From assembly GCA_026315105.1 (NCBI GenBank), contig CM048750.1:261941151-262005150 (forward strand): 64,000 nt of DNA, written 5' to 3'. Source of the DNA: Locusta migratoria (Eukaryota > Arthropoda > Insecta > Orthoptera > Acrididae). Of this stretch, positions 21,701 through 32,876 are shown in pieces (the stretch's first letter is position 1; every line of letters begins with the position of its first letter). A model generated the notes under the pieces. That model saw only the letters and a program-made list of their open reading frames with translations. It was not told the DNA's origin and searched no databases. A program made the position numbers and the translations under genes.

Positions 21701-22095
21701 GAAAGTTAATACAGTGGTCGTGGCACCGGCAGGCGTGGGTGTAGCGGAAGCCGGCGTGGTGCGCGCGGCTGGTACCGCTGCGGTCGTCAGTCCGGGCACG
21801 CGCGCGGCGCGGCGCGTTTGAAGTGCGGGCCCCTGTCCGGTGTTTAGGCGGGGGCGGCAGCGGCAGGCGGCAGGCCTCTGTCTGCCCCGGGGCCCGGAAG
21901 CAGACACCCCGCTGCCGCCGCCGTCACGCGTACCACTCCCACACCCCCCACTATCACCACCTTACGCTGCTTCTCTTCTAAACGCCAGGCAGGAGAGCTC
22001 ACACTACGCTCTGTTCGTCATTTCTCAGATAACTTTAAGATCTGACTGTGTCTCCAAAGCCGAACCCGGTAATCAATTACTTCGGAATATTTGGG
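21701..22095. other. CpG-rich patch, unassigned
   Basis: Very GC-rich at 21720-21960 with many CpG and GC-box-like words, then AT-rich. Might be a CpG-rich regulatory island or the exon of a host gene; I see no splice-supported frame or domain. Confidence 0.3.
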
Positions 22096-22099
22096 TAGA

Positions 22100-22163
22100 T
22101 ACAAGAGGCTTCTGTTCCGAAAGAACAGGCGTCATTTCTGATCCTGCAGCTGTTATTATTTAA
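22100..22163 (-). repeat. SINE-D 5' fragment (hairpin end)
   Basis: On the reverse strand ATAACAGCTGCAGGATCAGA, then GACGCCTGTTC...GAACAGAAG, the 5' start of SINE-D. Confidence 0.65.
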
Positions 22164-22164
22164 T

Positions 22165-22518
22165 ATGCACAGAATATATGACATCAACTGCGATTGGACA
22201 AAGCTGAAAATGTGTACCCAGCCGGGATTCGAAACCGGGTCTCCTGCTTTCTAGGCACTTGCGCTGACCCCTACACCACTGGGGACACAGTGATCACCGC
22301 ACCTGCAAGGACTACCTAAGCACGCCTCCCGTTAGATACAAATTCCCAGCTTCGCCCTGCCCACAGTATTCAAACTCGTAGTTATGAAACTAATTCCCGT
22401 AAGAGTAAGGGCTTCAAACTTGCCCACCCCTCCCGACTAACGATAGGATCATTGCCCATCACCGGCATATTATATATATACATGTGGCGTCTGTTCCGAA
22501 AGAACAGACGTCATTTCT
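22165..22518 (-). repeat. SINE-D copy, reverse, with tRNA-like block
   Basis: From right to left: hairpin GTCTGTTC...GAACAGAC (22489-22509), GCCGGTGATGGGCAATGATC, GCGAAGCTGGGAATTTGTAT, then the tRNA-like block 22225-22290 (B box mutated to GGTTTCGAATCCC) and a tail ending ATGTCATATATTC. The order hairpin-body-tRNA-tail is the reverse of ordinary tRNA SINEs. Confidence 0.75.
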
Positions 22519-22634
22519 GAGTAAGGGCTTCAAACTTGCCCACCCCTCCCCACTAACGATAGGATCATTGCCCATCACCGGCATATTATATATATACATG
22601 TGGCGTCTGTTCCGAAAGAACAGACGTCATTTCT
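22403..22634. repeat. 116-bp tandem duplication inside SINE-D
   Basis: 22403-22518 and 22519-22634 are nearly identical, differing at one base (CCCGACT versus CCCCACT). Each contains the GTCTGTTC...GAACAGAC hairpin. Confidence 0.92.
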
Positions 22635-22849
22635 GATCTGTGGGCAGGGCGAAGCTGGGAATTTGTATCTGACGGGAGGCGTGCTTAGACAGTCCTTGCA
22701 GGTGCAGTGGTCACTGTGTCCCCAGTGGTGTAGGGGTCAACGCAACTGCCTAGAAAGCAGGAGACCCGGGTTCGAATCCCGGCTGGGTACACATTATCGG
22801 TTTTGCCCAATCGCAGTTGATGTCATATATTCTGCGAATATTATATTTG
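22635..22849 (+). repeat. SINE-D 3' half, forward
   Basis: GTGGGCAGGGCGAAGCTGGG through the tRNA-like block 22722-22790 (D-arm AGTGGTGTAGGGGTCAACGC, anticodon stem CTGCCTAGAAAGCAGG, B box GGTTCGAATCCC) to the ATGTCATATATTCTG tail. With the reverse copy to its left it makes a large inverted repeat. Confidence 0.78.
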
Positions 22850-22941
22850 AGTAGCCTATTATCAAAGACGGACATCTGACGTTTGCCAGAAACTGAGATA
22901 ATCGTCATTTTTTGTTGCGAATCGCAGAGCTAATCTATTTA

Positions 22942-24238
22942 CGACGGTAAGTCAATTATTATCCGCAATTTAGATACATATTTGTGTATGTTGGTAGTAC
23001 TGTCGTTTTACGTTGGTGAGGCATGCTTTGTTTATTTGTTGTTATATCTTTGCTATTTTCAAGCTGCTACGTTAGTTTCGCTGTCGCTGCCATGCTGTTA
23101 ATCATAGCTGCTCCGCTGTCTATTTGCACCAAAGAAGAGCAACGTTCAGTGACACGTTTCTTGTGGGCGGAAGGTGTATCAGGGGCCGAAATTCATAGAA
23201 GACTTTCAGTACAGTACGGAGGCAGTGTTTTGCCACAACGAAGTGTTTACCAGTGGATTGAAAAATTCCGAAATGGTCGCACGAGAGTTAAGCACGATGA
23301 AGGAGCCGGACGACCGTTTACCGCCACAAATTAAGAAACCATTGAGCGATCACGTGAAATGATTCTCTTAGACAGACGATGAACTATTCATGAAGTGGCT
23401 CATAGTCTTCAAATTAGTCATGGTTCTGCCTACGAAATTATTCACAACAGACGTGGGTTTCGTAAAGTTCGTGCAAGATGAGTCCCAAAACAACTGACGC
23501 AGTTGCATAAGCAAACGCGCCTTGACATCTGCAAAAAACATTTGGATCGCTATGGTAACGAAGAGGTTAACTTCTTAGACGGAGTCATTACTGGTGACGA
23601 AAAATGGATCCACCATTACGAGCCGGAGAGTAAACGGCAGAGTATGGAATGGAAACATCCACATTCGCCATGCAAGAAAAAGTTCAAGACCCAACCGTCC
23701 GCAGGAAAACTGATGCTTACGGTTTTTTGGGATGCACGAGGTCCTGTACTGGAACATTATGGTGAAAGGGGCACAACAATAAACAGTGTACGTTACAGTG
23801 AGGTGCTTACTGACAGGCTAAAGCCTGCAATTCGAAGCAAACGCTGAGGATTGCTGTCAGAAGGTGTTGTGTTGTTGCACGACAATGCCCGTCCGCATAC
23901 TGCTGTCCACACTGCTGAAACGCTCCAGAAACTCAAATTCGAAGTACTGCATCATCCTCCATATAGTCCCGATATTGTCCCTTCTGACTATCACTTGTTT
24001 GGTCCACTCAAACAGGCATTAAGGGGCCGTCGATTTGACTCGGACGAAGCAGTGAAGGAAGATGTGCATTCCTGGCTCGCAGCTCAACCAAAACCCTTCT
24101 TTCATGAGGACATAAGGAAGCTTGTAGAGCAATGAAAAGCAAGGAGACTATGTCGAAAAATGATGTTCTTGTAAGTTTCGTATTTTATTAAAATAAAATT
24201 TTATTACTACTTTGCGGATAATAATTGACTTAACCTCG
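22942..24238 (+). mobile_element. Full-length mariner element, inactivated
   Basis: 1297 bp flanked by TA on both sides (22940-22941 and 24239-24240). The inverted termini share GTAAGTCAATTATTATCCGC at the left and its complement (with GTTAAGTC) at the right. It encodes one transposase frame broken only by stop codons, so the length is preserved. It sits inside the element at 22850-25227. Confidence 0.95.
23023..24135 (+). pseudogene. mariner transposase (DD34D) with four in-frame stops
   Basis: Cut-and-paste DDE transposase acting in the nucleus on its own termini. The likely N-terminus starts at or after 23023; a helix-turn-helix region includes RFLWAEGVSGAEIHRRL and QRSVYQWIEKFR. Catalytic residues: D in ITGDEKWIHHY (about 23600), D in LLHDNARPH (about 23880) and D in PSDYHLFG, with 34 residues between the last two, the mariner spacing. 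In-frame stops lie at about 23332 (TAA), 23380, 23479 and 23845 (TGA), with no frameshift. Several fit CGA to TGA or TGG to TGA, as expected from point decay. Confidence 0.93.
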
Positions 24239-25197
24239 TATAAGCTGATCTGAGCATTAACTTTAATAATCGAGGATTTTTACCTGGAAGTGGCTAATAT
24301 CAATTTCATTACTCAAACACCTTCTGTGTTTGAAAATACAGATGCCCGTCTTTGAAATCAAAACGTGTAGGTGTCTGCTTTTGATATGAACACGCTTTCA
24401 GATGTCCGTTTTTGATACACAGATATTCGCTTACTGCTGACGAGAATCTTTTACAGGTGTATAATCTGGGAAATTATAGGAATATCGACATAAAGTGGAA
24501 AACATTAAATTCTGAACTCTATTACATATTGGAGAAATGAAAACTACAATAATCATAATAATATTTTTAATTTTATATACAAAATATTACGGCTCTGAAT
24601 CTCTAAAATTATTAGCATAAGGTCTGCTGAAACTGTCGCCAGATTTTTCCTTAAACATCCTTACGGTATTTCTGACATCGAACTTCATTCCAACAAGTGA
24701 AAATTTCGTACAATACACCTTACAGTAGAACTGTGTAGTGTACAAGCTAGTCTTACTTTGTTTCTTTTCAATCTTTATTTCCCACTTTTCACTTTCTCAA
24801 CCACTTCCCAGCTTTTTCTTCGGGCGCTGGTGATATATTATGTTCCATTTTACTCGCTTTAAGACGGTTATTAGCAATAATACTATAAACAAATTGCGGA
24901 AAAACTTAAGTACGGTCTAATACGTCTTAGTACCTGGCACATACTGTCGCCATGTCTGATTTTCGAGGTCATGTAATCATATACTGTCTTCCCATTGGTG
25001 CACACTGCTTCATTCAACAAGTGTCCGAATTTGATATCAAGCTTTTATGTAGGTGTCCGCTTTTGATGTAAACAGTCAACTTTAACGTGTGATTTATCAC
25101 ATTTACGTCAGTTTTTGGAAGAAACTGATTTTACCAATGAAAAGAGCGGAAAAACTTCCTTTAGCATCGACTGCTAACTAAATTTCGACCAATAGGT
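24239..25197. other. Interior of the motif-bearing transposon
   Basis: AT-rich, non-coding, carrying five of the repeated GATGTCCG-TTTTGAT motifs. No protein domain seen. Confidence 0.45.
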
Positions 25198-25363
25198 CAG
25201 ATGTCCAGGTTTGATATTAGGCTACTCATTTCACGAGGAACGCAGTGACTTGCATAATCCGAGAAAACATCTGATGTCTCCTAAAGAGGCACAAACGCCA
25301 TCATTTCGCTTTTCTTAACCGTGTCATTGTAGTTATAGTGTCCCTCTTTAATATATATGAATG

Positions 25364-25556
25364 CCGGCCGCGGTGGCCGGGGGGCTGAGGCACTTCAGTC
25401 ACGGTCTGCAGGGCCACTACGGTCGGGGGTTTGAATCCCCCCTCGGGCATGGATATTTGTGCCGTCCTTAGTCTTAGCTAGTTCATAAGTAGTTTGTAAG
25501 TTTAGGGACTGATGACCCCGTAGTTAAGTCCCATAAGCTTTACAAACATTTTTTTG
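25364..25556 (+). repeat. SINE-A copy
   Basis: Full-length forward copy (B box changed to GGTTTGAATCC). A short ATGAATG is repeated on both sides. Confidence 0.9.
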
Positions 25557-25570
25557 AAAATGAATGTTTA

Positions 25571-26654
25571 TCTGTTTGTCCTCTATGCCTTCTTAAACCT
25601 TTCAATCGATTGCAATGGAACTTTGGCGAACAGTTCACCGTACGCCCACGAAGGTTCCTGACCCAAAAACAAAAGAGTACGTCACATAGCTCAGGAGATA
25701 TGACGTCATAAATAATGAGAGGCCACCGCGTGAGAATACCCAGATTTATGCGTCATTTATGCACATTTTCTCCTAAACCACTGGACCGATTTTAACCAAA
25801 TTTGGTACACATCTTCCTCACCGTGAGGTACCAATCTGTAATGGTAAGAACGACATATGACACATGTTTAAGGAGATACAAGTTCATAAACAACAAGAGT
25901 TTCAAGAAACTGCCACATAATGCGACGAGAATTTATGAATACAGTATATGAAAATGAGGTTACTTAGCGACTTACAACAAACTTTAAAAATAACTTCAAA
26001 ACTTTATTGAACTATTTTTCGCTGACAACCATAGAAAAATTATGAAAGGAAAAAGTTCCTTGCTTACTACTTTTCTCCTGCTCATGGACTAAAACTACGG
26101 CATTCGGTATGACGTTACAATTTATAATTTCTACCCTATAAATTGTAGCCGCAGGAAATTTTCCAGACAGTTTACACACATATATTTGAATGTATTTTCT
26201 AAATTTTATCACAGCACGACATGTAGTTCATGAGATATAAGGACATAAACAGTAAAGTTCATGGAAAACCGCCCCATCATGCACCAAGTTTTAATTTATT
26301 ACTTCTTTACTACTAATTGTATTCCCAAGAGATTTTAGAGACATACAGCACTTATACAAATGAATATATATCTGAAAAATTATACAATTGTACAACATAT
26401 ATGAGATAGTACGAATTTTAAATGTGTTTTTTTTTTTTTTTTTTTTTTTTTTACTACCATGTCTCTTTGTTTGGATACTGCAATTACAATTCTGTACATT
26501 ATGGAAGACAGCGTTATTTCTTATATATTCTCCGATAAATATAACATGATTCTAGAAAATAGGAGATGGAGTGAGAGAGAAGGGATAGGAAAAGTACTAA
26601 CTCAAGGCAGGACTAAATAAATAAATACCCGGGCAACGCCGGGTTTTCAGCTAG
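25571..26654 (+). mobile_element. Non-autonomous Helitron
   Basis: Helitrons move by rolling-circle replication, start with TC and end with a hairpin followed by CTRR, and insert between A and T. Here the start is A|TCTGTTTGTCC and the end is ACCCGGGCAACGCCGGGT, a short spacer, then CTAG|T. It carries no Rep/helicase. Related internal words (GGAGATA-GACGTCATAAA) recur at about 25690, 25870 and 26230. A 26-bp T run lies at about 26427-26452. Confidence 0.85.
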
Positions 26655-26662
26655 TACTAAAT

Positions 26663-27650
26663 AATTGTTGTTGTTGTTGTTGTCTTCAGTCTGGCGAATA
26701 GCTTGATACAGCTCTCCATCCTACTCTATTCTGAGCAAGCCTATTTATGACGGCAACAGACATCCATTTGAATCTGGTTACTATACTCGTCTCTTGGTCT
26801 CCCTGTGCGATTATTACCCCACACGCTTCCCTCCAATGCTAAATTGACTGTTCCGTACGTCATAGAATGTGTCCCACCAATAGATTACTTCCCTTAATCA
26901 ACATATGTCAGAAACTTCTTTTTCCCCAATTCTGTTCAGAACCTCTTAATTAATTACGCTGCTTACTCATCTAACCATCATTCGTCTGTAGCGCCACGTT
27001 TTAAAACCTTCTATTACTATCCTTTTGTCTGAACTCCTTATCGTCCACGATTCATTCTCGTGCAATGCTGCACACCAAACAAATTCCTTCAGAAAGTATT
27101 TCCTAACATTTAAATTAATATTGGGTATCAACAAATTTCGCTTCTTCAGAAATTCTTTGTTCCTTTAGCCATTCTTTATTTTATATCTTCTCCACTTCGG
27201 CCATCAGAACTAATTTTGCTATCCAAATAACAAAACCTATCTCATACTTTTATTGACACGTTACCTGTTCCGATTCCTTCAGCATCGCCTGATCTTCTTA
27301 CACTGTATTCCATTACCCTTGTTTAGCACTTGTTGATGTTCATCTTAAACCCTACTTTCGAGACATTGTCCGTTCCACTCAATTGGACTGCCAAGTCCTT
27401 TACTGTCTCTGAAACAATCACAATATCATCGGCAAACAGCTAACTTTTTATTTCTTCTCCCTGAACTTTAATTCCTTCTCTAAACTTCCCGTTGCATTCC
27501 TTCACAGATCGCTCGAAGTACAGACTGAATAACATTGGAGAAAGGCTGCAAACCTGTCTTATTTCCTTCCAAATCACTGCGTCTCTTTCATGCCCTCGAA
27601 CGCTTGTAATAATTGCTGTCTGGTTTTTGTAAAAGTTATACATAATAAAA
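26663..27650 (-). mobile_element. LINE-B copy: 5'-truncated, reverse
   Basis: The 3' end at the left is a (CAA)n tail (seen as TTGTTGTTGTTG) followed by GTCTTCAGTCTGG, the family terminus. Reading leftward from 27650: YKNQTAIITSVRGHERDAV, QVCSLSPMLFSLYFE (motif B, G lost), then a catalytic region and C-terminal blocks in shifted frames. Heavily decayed. Confidence 0.8.
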
Positions 27651-27679
27651 AACACTAATAACAAACAAATAGGCTATGG

Positions 27680-29715
27680 TTTTGCAGTCAGAGAAATAAT
27701 AAACTAATACAAAGTTACCCATACTCAAGACGCTTTGCTTGTTTGGTGCTGGTTTTATACTTAACTTCCCCAGGTTAAAAAATCTTCCCATTTTTTTCAG
27801 TATGTTGCCATCCTTTGAGAAACTACATCCCAGGTACTTGAAACTGTCTACCTGTTCTTTGTTCCTCCTATTTGGCACTCAATCTGTTTAAATCTCTTTC
27901 CCACATTTATTACTTTCGTTTTGGAGATGCTGATCTTCATGTCATAACGCTTATACCTCTGCTCGAGCTCTGAAATATTAAGTTTGCAACTTTGCTACCG
28001 AATCTGCAATTACAACTAAGTCATCCGCATATTTGAGACTGCTTATCTATTTTAATCCCGCCCTGCAAGTCTACTTTTTCAACCTATGTTCCATGAATAG
28101 CATGAACGACAGTGGTGACAGGTTACAATGTTGTCTTACCCCTGAAACTACCCTGAACCATGAGCTTAATTTGCTGTCTACTCTAATTGCTGCCTGACAT
28201 TCTACGTAAAGCCCTTTAATTGCCTGCAGAAATTTGCCTCCTATACCATAATCTTGTAGAACTGACAAAAGCTTCATCCTAGAAACACGGTCATAAGCCT
28301 TTTCAAGTTAAGTAAAACATAGATACAATTCCCTGTTCCACTCATAGCACTTTTCCATTACCTGCCGTAAAGACCTAGTCCTGACAGCCTCTAAGAGGCG
28401 TAAACCCACACTGATTTTCATCTAATGTGTCCTCAACTAATAATTACACTCTCCTTTCAGCAATACCTGAGAATATTTTGCCTACAACGCTAATTAAAGG
28501 TCGATAGTTGTTACAATCTGTTCTGTTTCCATGTTTGAAAATTGGTGTGATTACCGCCTTCGTCCAGTCTGACGAAACCTGTCCCGATTCCCACGCCTTT
28601 TCAATTATCCTGTGTAACCATTTGAGACCTAATATTCCATTGTATTTGACGAGTTCCGGCTTAATTTCATCCACCACAGCCGCTTTGTTGCACTGCAATC
28701 TATTGACCATTTTCTCCACTTCTTCAAATGTGATCCTGTTTCCATCATTATTTCCATCCCATTCTACCTGAAAATCTGGCACATCATTGAACGTTTCACC
28801 TACATTGAGCAATTCTTCAAAACATTCCCTCCATCTGCTCAAGGCATCCACAGGATTGACTAGCTGCTTTCCTGACCTGGCTAAAACACTTGCTAATTCC
28901 TTCTTCACTCCCTTCGAAGACTGCTAATTATGCTCCAGGATGGTTTTCCCGCGGCATGACCCAGAGTTTCTAGCTTATTTCCAAAGTCTTCTCATGATTT
29001 CTGCTTGGAGTCTACAATTATCCGTTTGGCTTTGTTACCTTCTTCAGCATAACTTTCTCCGGCTGCATGATTTCTAGTATGGAGCCATTTTTGAAGTGCC
29101 TTCTTTTTCTTTTTACAGGCTGCCTTGACTGTGTCATTCCACCAAGCTGTCTGCTTCTTCCTGCCTTTACACACTACTGTTCCAAGACGCTCTCTATCTC
29201 TTTCTAGAAGTGTGTCCCGATACCTTATACATTCCTCTTCCAGTGACTGTAAATGACTACATTCAACTAACTGATACCTTCCGAGATCATTGTTACGTAC
29301 TTGTCCCTAATTTCCTTGTCTTGAAGTTTCTACACTCTTACCCTTCTACATATGGACCTGACTTTCAGCTCTTTTGGCCTCACAAAACCAATTTCACTGC
29401 AGTTTAAATAATGATCAGTATCACCCTGAAAATAAGGGTGTCCTTGACTGTCTTCCTGAATTCCTGGTCTGTTATTATATAGTCAATGACAGATCTGGTT
29501 CCCCTGCCTTCCCAAGTATAGCGGTGAATGTCATTATGCTTAAAAAAAAAGGAGTTTGTGATAACTAAGCCCACACAGGAACAGAAAGTCAAGAGCTGTT
29601 TTCCGTTCCTGTTGGCCTCCATATCCTCTCCAAACTTACCCATAATCTTTTGATACCCTTCTGTTCGATTTCCTATCCTGGCGTTGAAATCACCCATGAG
29701 CAAACACAGAAATGC
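27680..29715 (-). mobile_element. LINE-D: nearly complete EN-RT non-LTR retrotransposon, reverse, frame-broken
   Basis: On the reverse strand the parts follow in the normal order. An AP-type endonuclease remnant (29703-29404) has MGDFNARIG, YTWEGRGTRSVIDYI and lacks the N-terminal half. A linker (29174-28992) follows, with AWWNDTVKAACKKKK. RT N-terminal blocks (28908-28444) have NKAAVVDEIKPELVKY and GNRTDCNNYRPLIS. RT motif B (28277-28071) reads GVRQHCNLSPLSF, with Q-H in place of Q-G. The C-terminal part (27878) has VDSFKYLGCSFSKDGN. Stops and frameshifts between blocks make it dead. It differs from LINE-B in sequence. Confidence 0.82.
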
Positions 29716-29792
29716 TGATTATTTCAGTGGCCTGTGTGTAGGGCTCAAAAAGGCGTTGGTATAAACGAATAATATCTAATTGGGGTCCGTAA

Positions 29793-30215
29793 AGGATGAT
29801 CTTGGTTTTAGTAAGGCAGGTGTATATCGTATTCCTTGCAGTTGTGGCATGTCATATATTGGTCAGACAATCAGGACTGTGGAAGACCGGTGTATTGAAC
29901 ACAAACGTTACACGCGCTTACAACAAATCCGCTCTTGCAGGACACTGTCTTGGCACCGGTCATCCTATGGAATACAACAACACGGAGATCCTGGCATGCA
30001 CTTCCACCTATTGGGATAATATTATTAAGGGAGATGTTGAAATTAAACTAGCAAGCGACATTATAAACAGAGATGGTGGTTTTTGTTTAAATTCTGCTTG
30101 GAATCCGGCACTGTCTCTCGTCAAAAACAGAGGGACAAAATTAATGCTGCCTCACCTGTTGATTAAGTCACTATCGATAATTTTGATGTTTGGTCATATT
30201 TATTTGTCTTGACTC
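29793..30215 (+). pseudogene. Penelope-like element: GIY-YIG endonuclease fragment
   Basis: Penelope-like retroelements end in a GIY-YIG nuclease that nicks the target for reverse transcription. GVYRIPCSCGMSYIGQTIRT gives the GIY...YIG signature with upstream Cys residues, followed by VEDRCIEHKR with the conserved Arg/His/Glu region. A frameshift near 29930 moves the frame to SALAGHCLGTGHPMEY and INRDGGFCLNSAWNP. No RT domain precedes it; the upstream junction is at about 29780. Confidence 0.85.
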
Positions 30216-30350
30216 TGCAGTGACTTGTACTGTGTGTGTTATCTTCCTTGTTTACCCTTTGCAAACCGGAGTATTAAATACGCTTGCACATTGCTTCCTT
30301 GAGTGCAGTTTGGATGAAAGGCTTTCTATAGTACATGTTAATGATTAAAC
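30216..30350. other. Spacer after the Penelope-like fragment
   Basis: Probably the 3' flank of the Penelope-like copy. No clear structure. Confidence 0.3.
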
Positions 30351-30354
30351 ATCG

Positions 30355-31300
30355 TCACCCTTCAGTCCCATATCCGGAGTTCCTCAAGGTGCCATTTTGT
30401 CTCCATTATTCCATTTATTATACACGGCAGATATACCTCAACATCAGAAATGGAACAAGGAACTCGCACTTTATGCAGACGATACAGCTTATTGGTGGCA
30501 TGCACCAACCGCAGCGAATCTTCAAAGATTAGCCTCAAATTACATATCACAATTAGAACGATGGCTGGCAAAATAGAAAATTAAACCTAATGCTACAAAA
30601 ATCCAATTAATCACTTTCCATCATCGTAACCTATTATGTTATTAGCCACAAAATACAGACAATCTTCAGATAGTTCTCTGGGGAAAGAAACTAAGCATAT
30701 CACAGACGGCAAAATATCTTGGCATTACATTTGACAGCACTCTGACATATAGACAGGCAATAACAGAACTAATATCTAAAGCACGGAAAATAACTGGTTT
30801 ATTAAAACTAATAGCAGGAAATTTCGTGGCGCAAGTGTACCAGCAGTTATATGTACCTATTGTAGTTTCATTAGGCCATCGTTGGAACACGCAGCCTCAT
30901 TGTAGATCACAACTGCAACTAACGTCACCAAACTCTTCAGTACAGAAAGAAGACTTAAGGATAGCATTAAAAATGAGACGTAGCACCAGCAGAAGGGAAA
31001 TTTTCCAACTAGCACCGATTGAGCCACTAGAATATAGACTGTTGACTTACAGCAAACTTCGGTATATCAAGGCTTGCTACAGAAACGAAAACAACAGATC
31101 TCCTTCTTCAACCACCGATTAGAACGGGATATCCTAAATATAAATATCCATACCCTCCGAGTACTATAGCAAGAGCAATCGAGACAGTTTATTCTGGAAA
31201 GTATACTTTTGAAGGAATTTTGGATGAAGAAGACATTCTCGAACATCTTAGTATTATCGAAGATTAATGTTTAAAAAATTCTTAATGCTGAGGTTTTTTT
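30355..31300 (+). mobile_element. LINE-E: Jockey-type LINE, 3' half
   Basis: One readable frame from 30366 gives GVPQGAILSPLLFHLLYT (motif B) and LALYADDTAYWW (motif C, catalytic YADD intact), then an in-frame stop near 30573, TAKYLGITFDSTLTY and C-terminal blocks, broken again near 30850 and 31120. The ADDTA and AKYLG style is Jockey-clade. The 5' part (endonuclease) is absent. Confidence 0.8.
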
Positions 31301-31749
31301 AGGGAGGTTTTTTTCTCTCTGTTATATATTATTTATATTGTTATTATATTACCTCCCAGAGACGGGGCAACGACCCGGAGATACATTAAATTGGTCCCAA
31401 TCCCCCGGTTCCGACCAAGGTTTTCGGGAGGTTTTCCTTGGTTGTAAGGCGTATGCCGGAACTGGTAAGCCCCTCCCACTTCTCCCAATTGGGATCCCCC
31501 TTTTCCCCACTATCAGCTTGTCTGATAATTGGCTGAACAGAACCGCGTCTCTTTATGTGCCGGATCTCAAACAGCCCGCTCCACTCCTCGGAGTGGAGAA
31601 TGAAAATAATAAGAAGGGTGTAATACCAATTGCGCCAGCTTCATTTTCATTTTCAAAGACACACATGAAAATCGACTATTATAAGAATTAATTCTTTGTG
31701 AATAAATTTTAAGATTTGTTTTTATAATATTGATAACAATAAAGATATT
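31301..31749. other. Possible 3' region of the Jockey-type LINE or unassigned
   Basis: Contains GC-rich words around 31360-31500 (for example CCCCCGGTTCCGACC) then AT-rich sequence. No coding signature. Confidence 0.3.
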
Positions 31750-32119
31750 AAAATTTAATTGACCTAACAATCCTTGGCCCAAACACACCTATAAAGGTCG
31801 AAAAAGGGCCCGCCTTCTCAGATGGGTGGAATGGAAAAAAAAGTTTTGCCTTGAGAATGGCAGGGTGTCCTCCTGCCGAAATATAGGCGGTTGTCGATGA
31901 CGTCACCCGACAGCACACCCGTAAGTTGTTTGAACAATATCTAATTGGAAAATTTGTCGGCTCTAATATAGGAGAATAAGTGAAATTCATTCAAAAAATA
32001 AATACTCCCTTAATATTTTGTTCACAGTATATAAAAACAAAAATGTTTCAATTAAAAAGATTTTTTTGGGGGGGGGGGGAGTCATGGACCCCATGACCCT
32101 ACCCTTGGATCCGCCACTG
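31750..32119. mobile_element. Element end with hammerhead-like motif and hAT-like right terminus
   Basis: A hammerhead-like arrangement lies at 31850-31890 (stem GGCAGG/CCTGCC then GAAA). The segment ends GGATCCGCCACTG at 32119, matching the CAGTGGCGG terminus of the hAT elements at 35501 and 59109 in reverse. A matching left terminus was not found, so the element is partial. A run of 11 G lies at about 32069-32079. Confidence 0.4.
31850..31890 (+). ncRNA. Hammerhead-ribozyme-like motif (degenerate)
   Basis: CTTGAGAATGGCAGG ... CCTGCCGAAATAT: a strong 6-bp stem II flanked by a scrambled core and GAAA. Probably decayed. Confidence 0.25.
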
Positions 32120-32811
32120 GACGGACAAGTATGATTTGGCTTTCTCGCAGTGTAGCCAACACAAAAGATCCTTCCCTTCCGCTCTGGGAGTCATTTGCAC
32201 GCAGAGTTTCGCTTGTAAATGCACAGCCGCGCACTGGCCCTATAGTTCGTCCTTCAGCCGTCTGTGGCGGCAGCAGCGCGGTGCTCGGCTAGGGACAGCC
32301 CGTATACTCTTTCCTGTGCCGAAGCACCGGCAGTTGTAACCGCAAGCAATAAGATGCGCTGCTCTTCCAGAGAGGAATGCGCGAGTAACGCGGCTAAACG
32401 CGCCCCCAGAAACACTCATTTGGCGTAATTGGCTGTCGTTGCATGCGCCATCCAGTCTCACGGGAAACGAAATGCGATGCCGTTTCCTCGCAGACGTTCC
32501 TCCGGATCGTCCTACGTGACTGCAATTACGCTCGGAAAGACTACAGCCGCTGTTACCTGTATATACGCTTGTTAGACCAAACTACGCGAATACCAACGGA
32601 AAAGCGTGCTTCGACGTAAACGGAAAACCTAGAAAATTGAGCATATGGTCCTGTTCTGCACTAGAGCTATAAAAAGTAATGCGACTGTTTAGAGATACAG
32701 ACGGCGGTACCATACAGTACATAAGGTATAGAAGGGCGTTGCATTAGCGAAGCTGTCACTTGTAACCGGGTAATTCATCTGAAATCTCATTTCATGGTCA
32801 GGGGCGACCTT
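32120..32811. other. Unassigned sequence, CpG-rich in part
   Basis: 32130-32540 is moderately CpG-rich with overlapping open frames but no domain. Could hold host regulatory sequence. Nothing firm is visible. Confidence 0.35.
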
Positions 32812-32876
32812 GCATTGTTGTTACGGTCTTCAGTCCGGGACTGGTCAGATGCAGCTCTCCACAGTACTCTATCCTG

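Larger units (their letters stand above)
22850..25227. mobile_element. Unclassified DNA transposon with TIRs and repeated internal motif
   Basis: Ends TGAGTAGCCTATTATCAAAG and, inverted at the right, TGAGTAGCCTAATATCAAAC, both followed by a GGACATCTGAC block. The motif CAGATGTCCGNTTTTGATA recurs about seven times: 22860 (reverse), 24339, 24370, 24399, 25021, 25051 and 25198. Repeated subterminal motifs are typical transposase-binding arrays. No transposase of its own is visible; 1.3 kb of it is an inserted mariner. The TSD is unclear. Confidence 0.6.

Noticed and set aside
18710..21907. Several frames in the satellite region, for example Cys-rich and Asp-Leu-rich peptides
   Set aside because: Frame and composition follow the 70-bp monomer; no frame persists across monomers.
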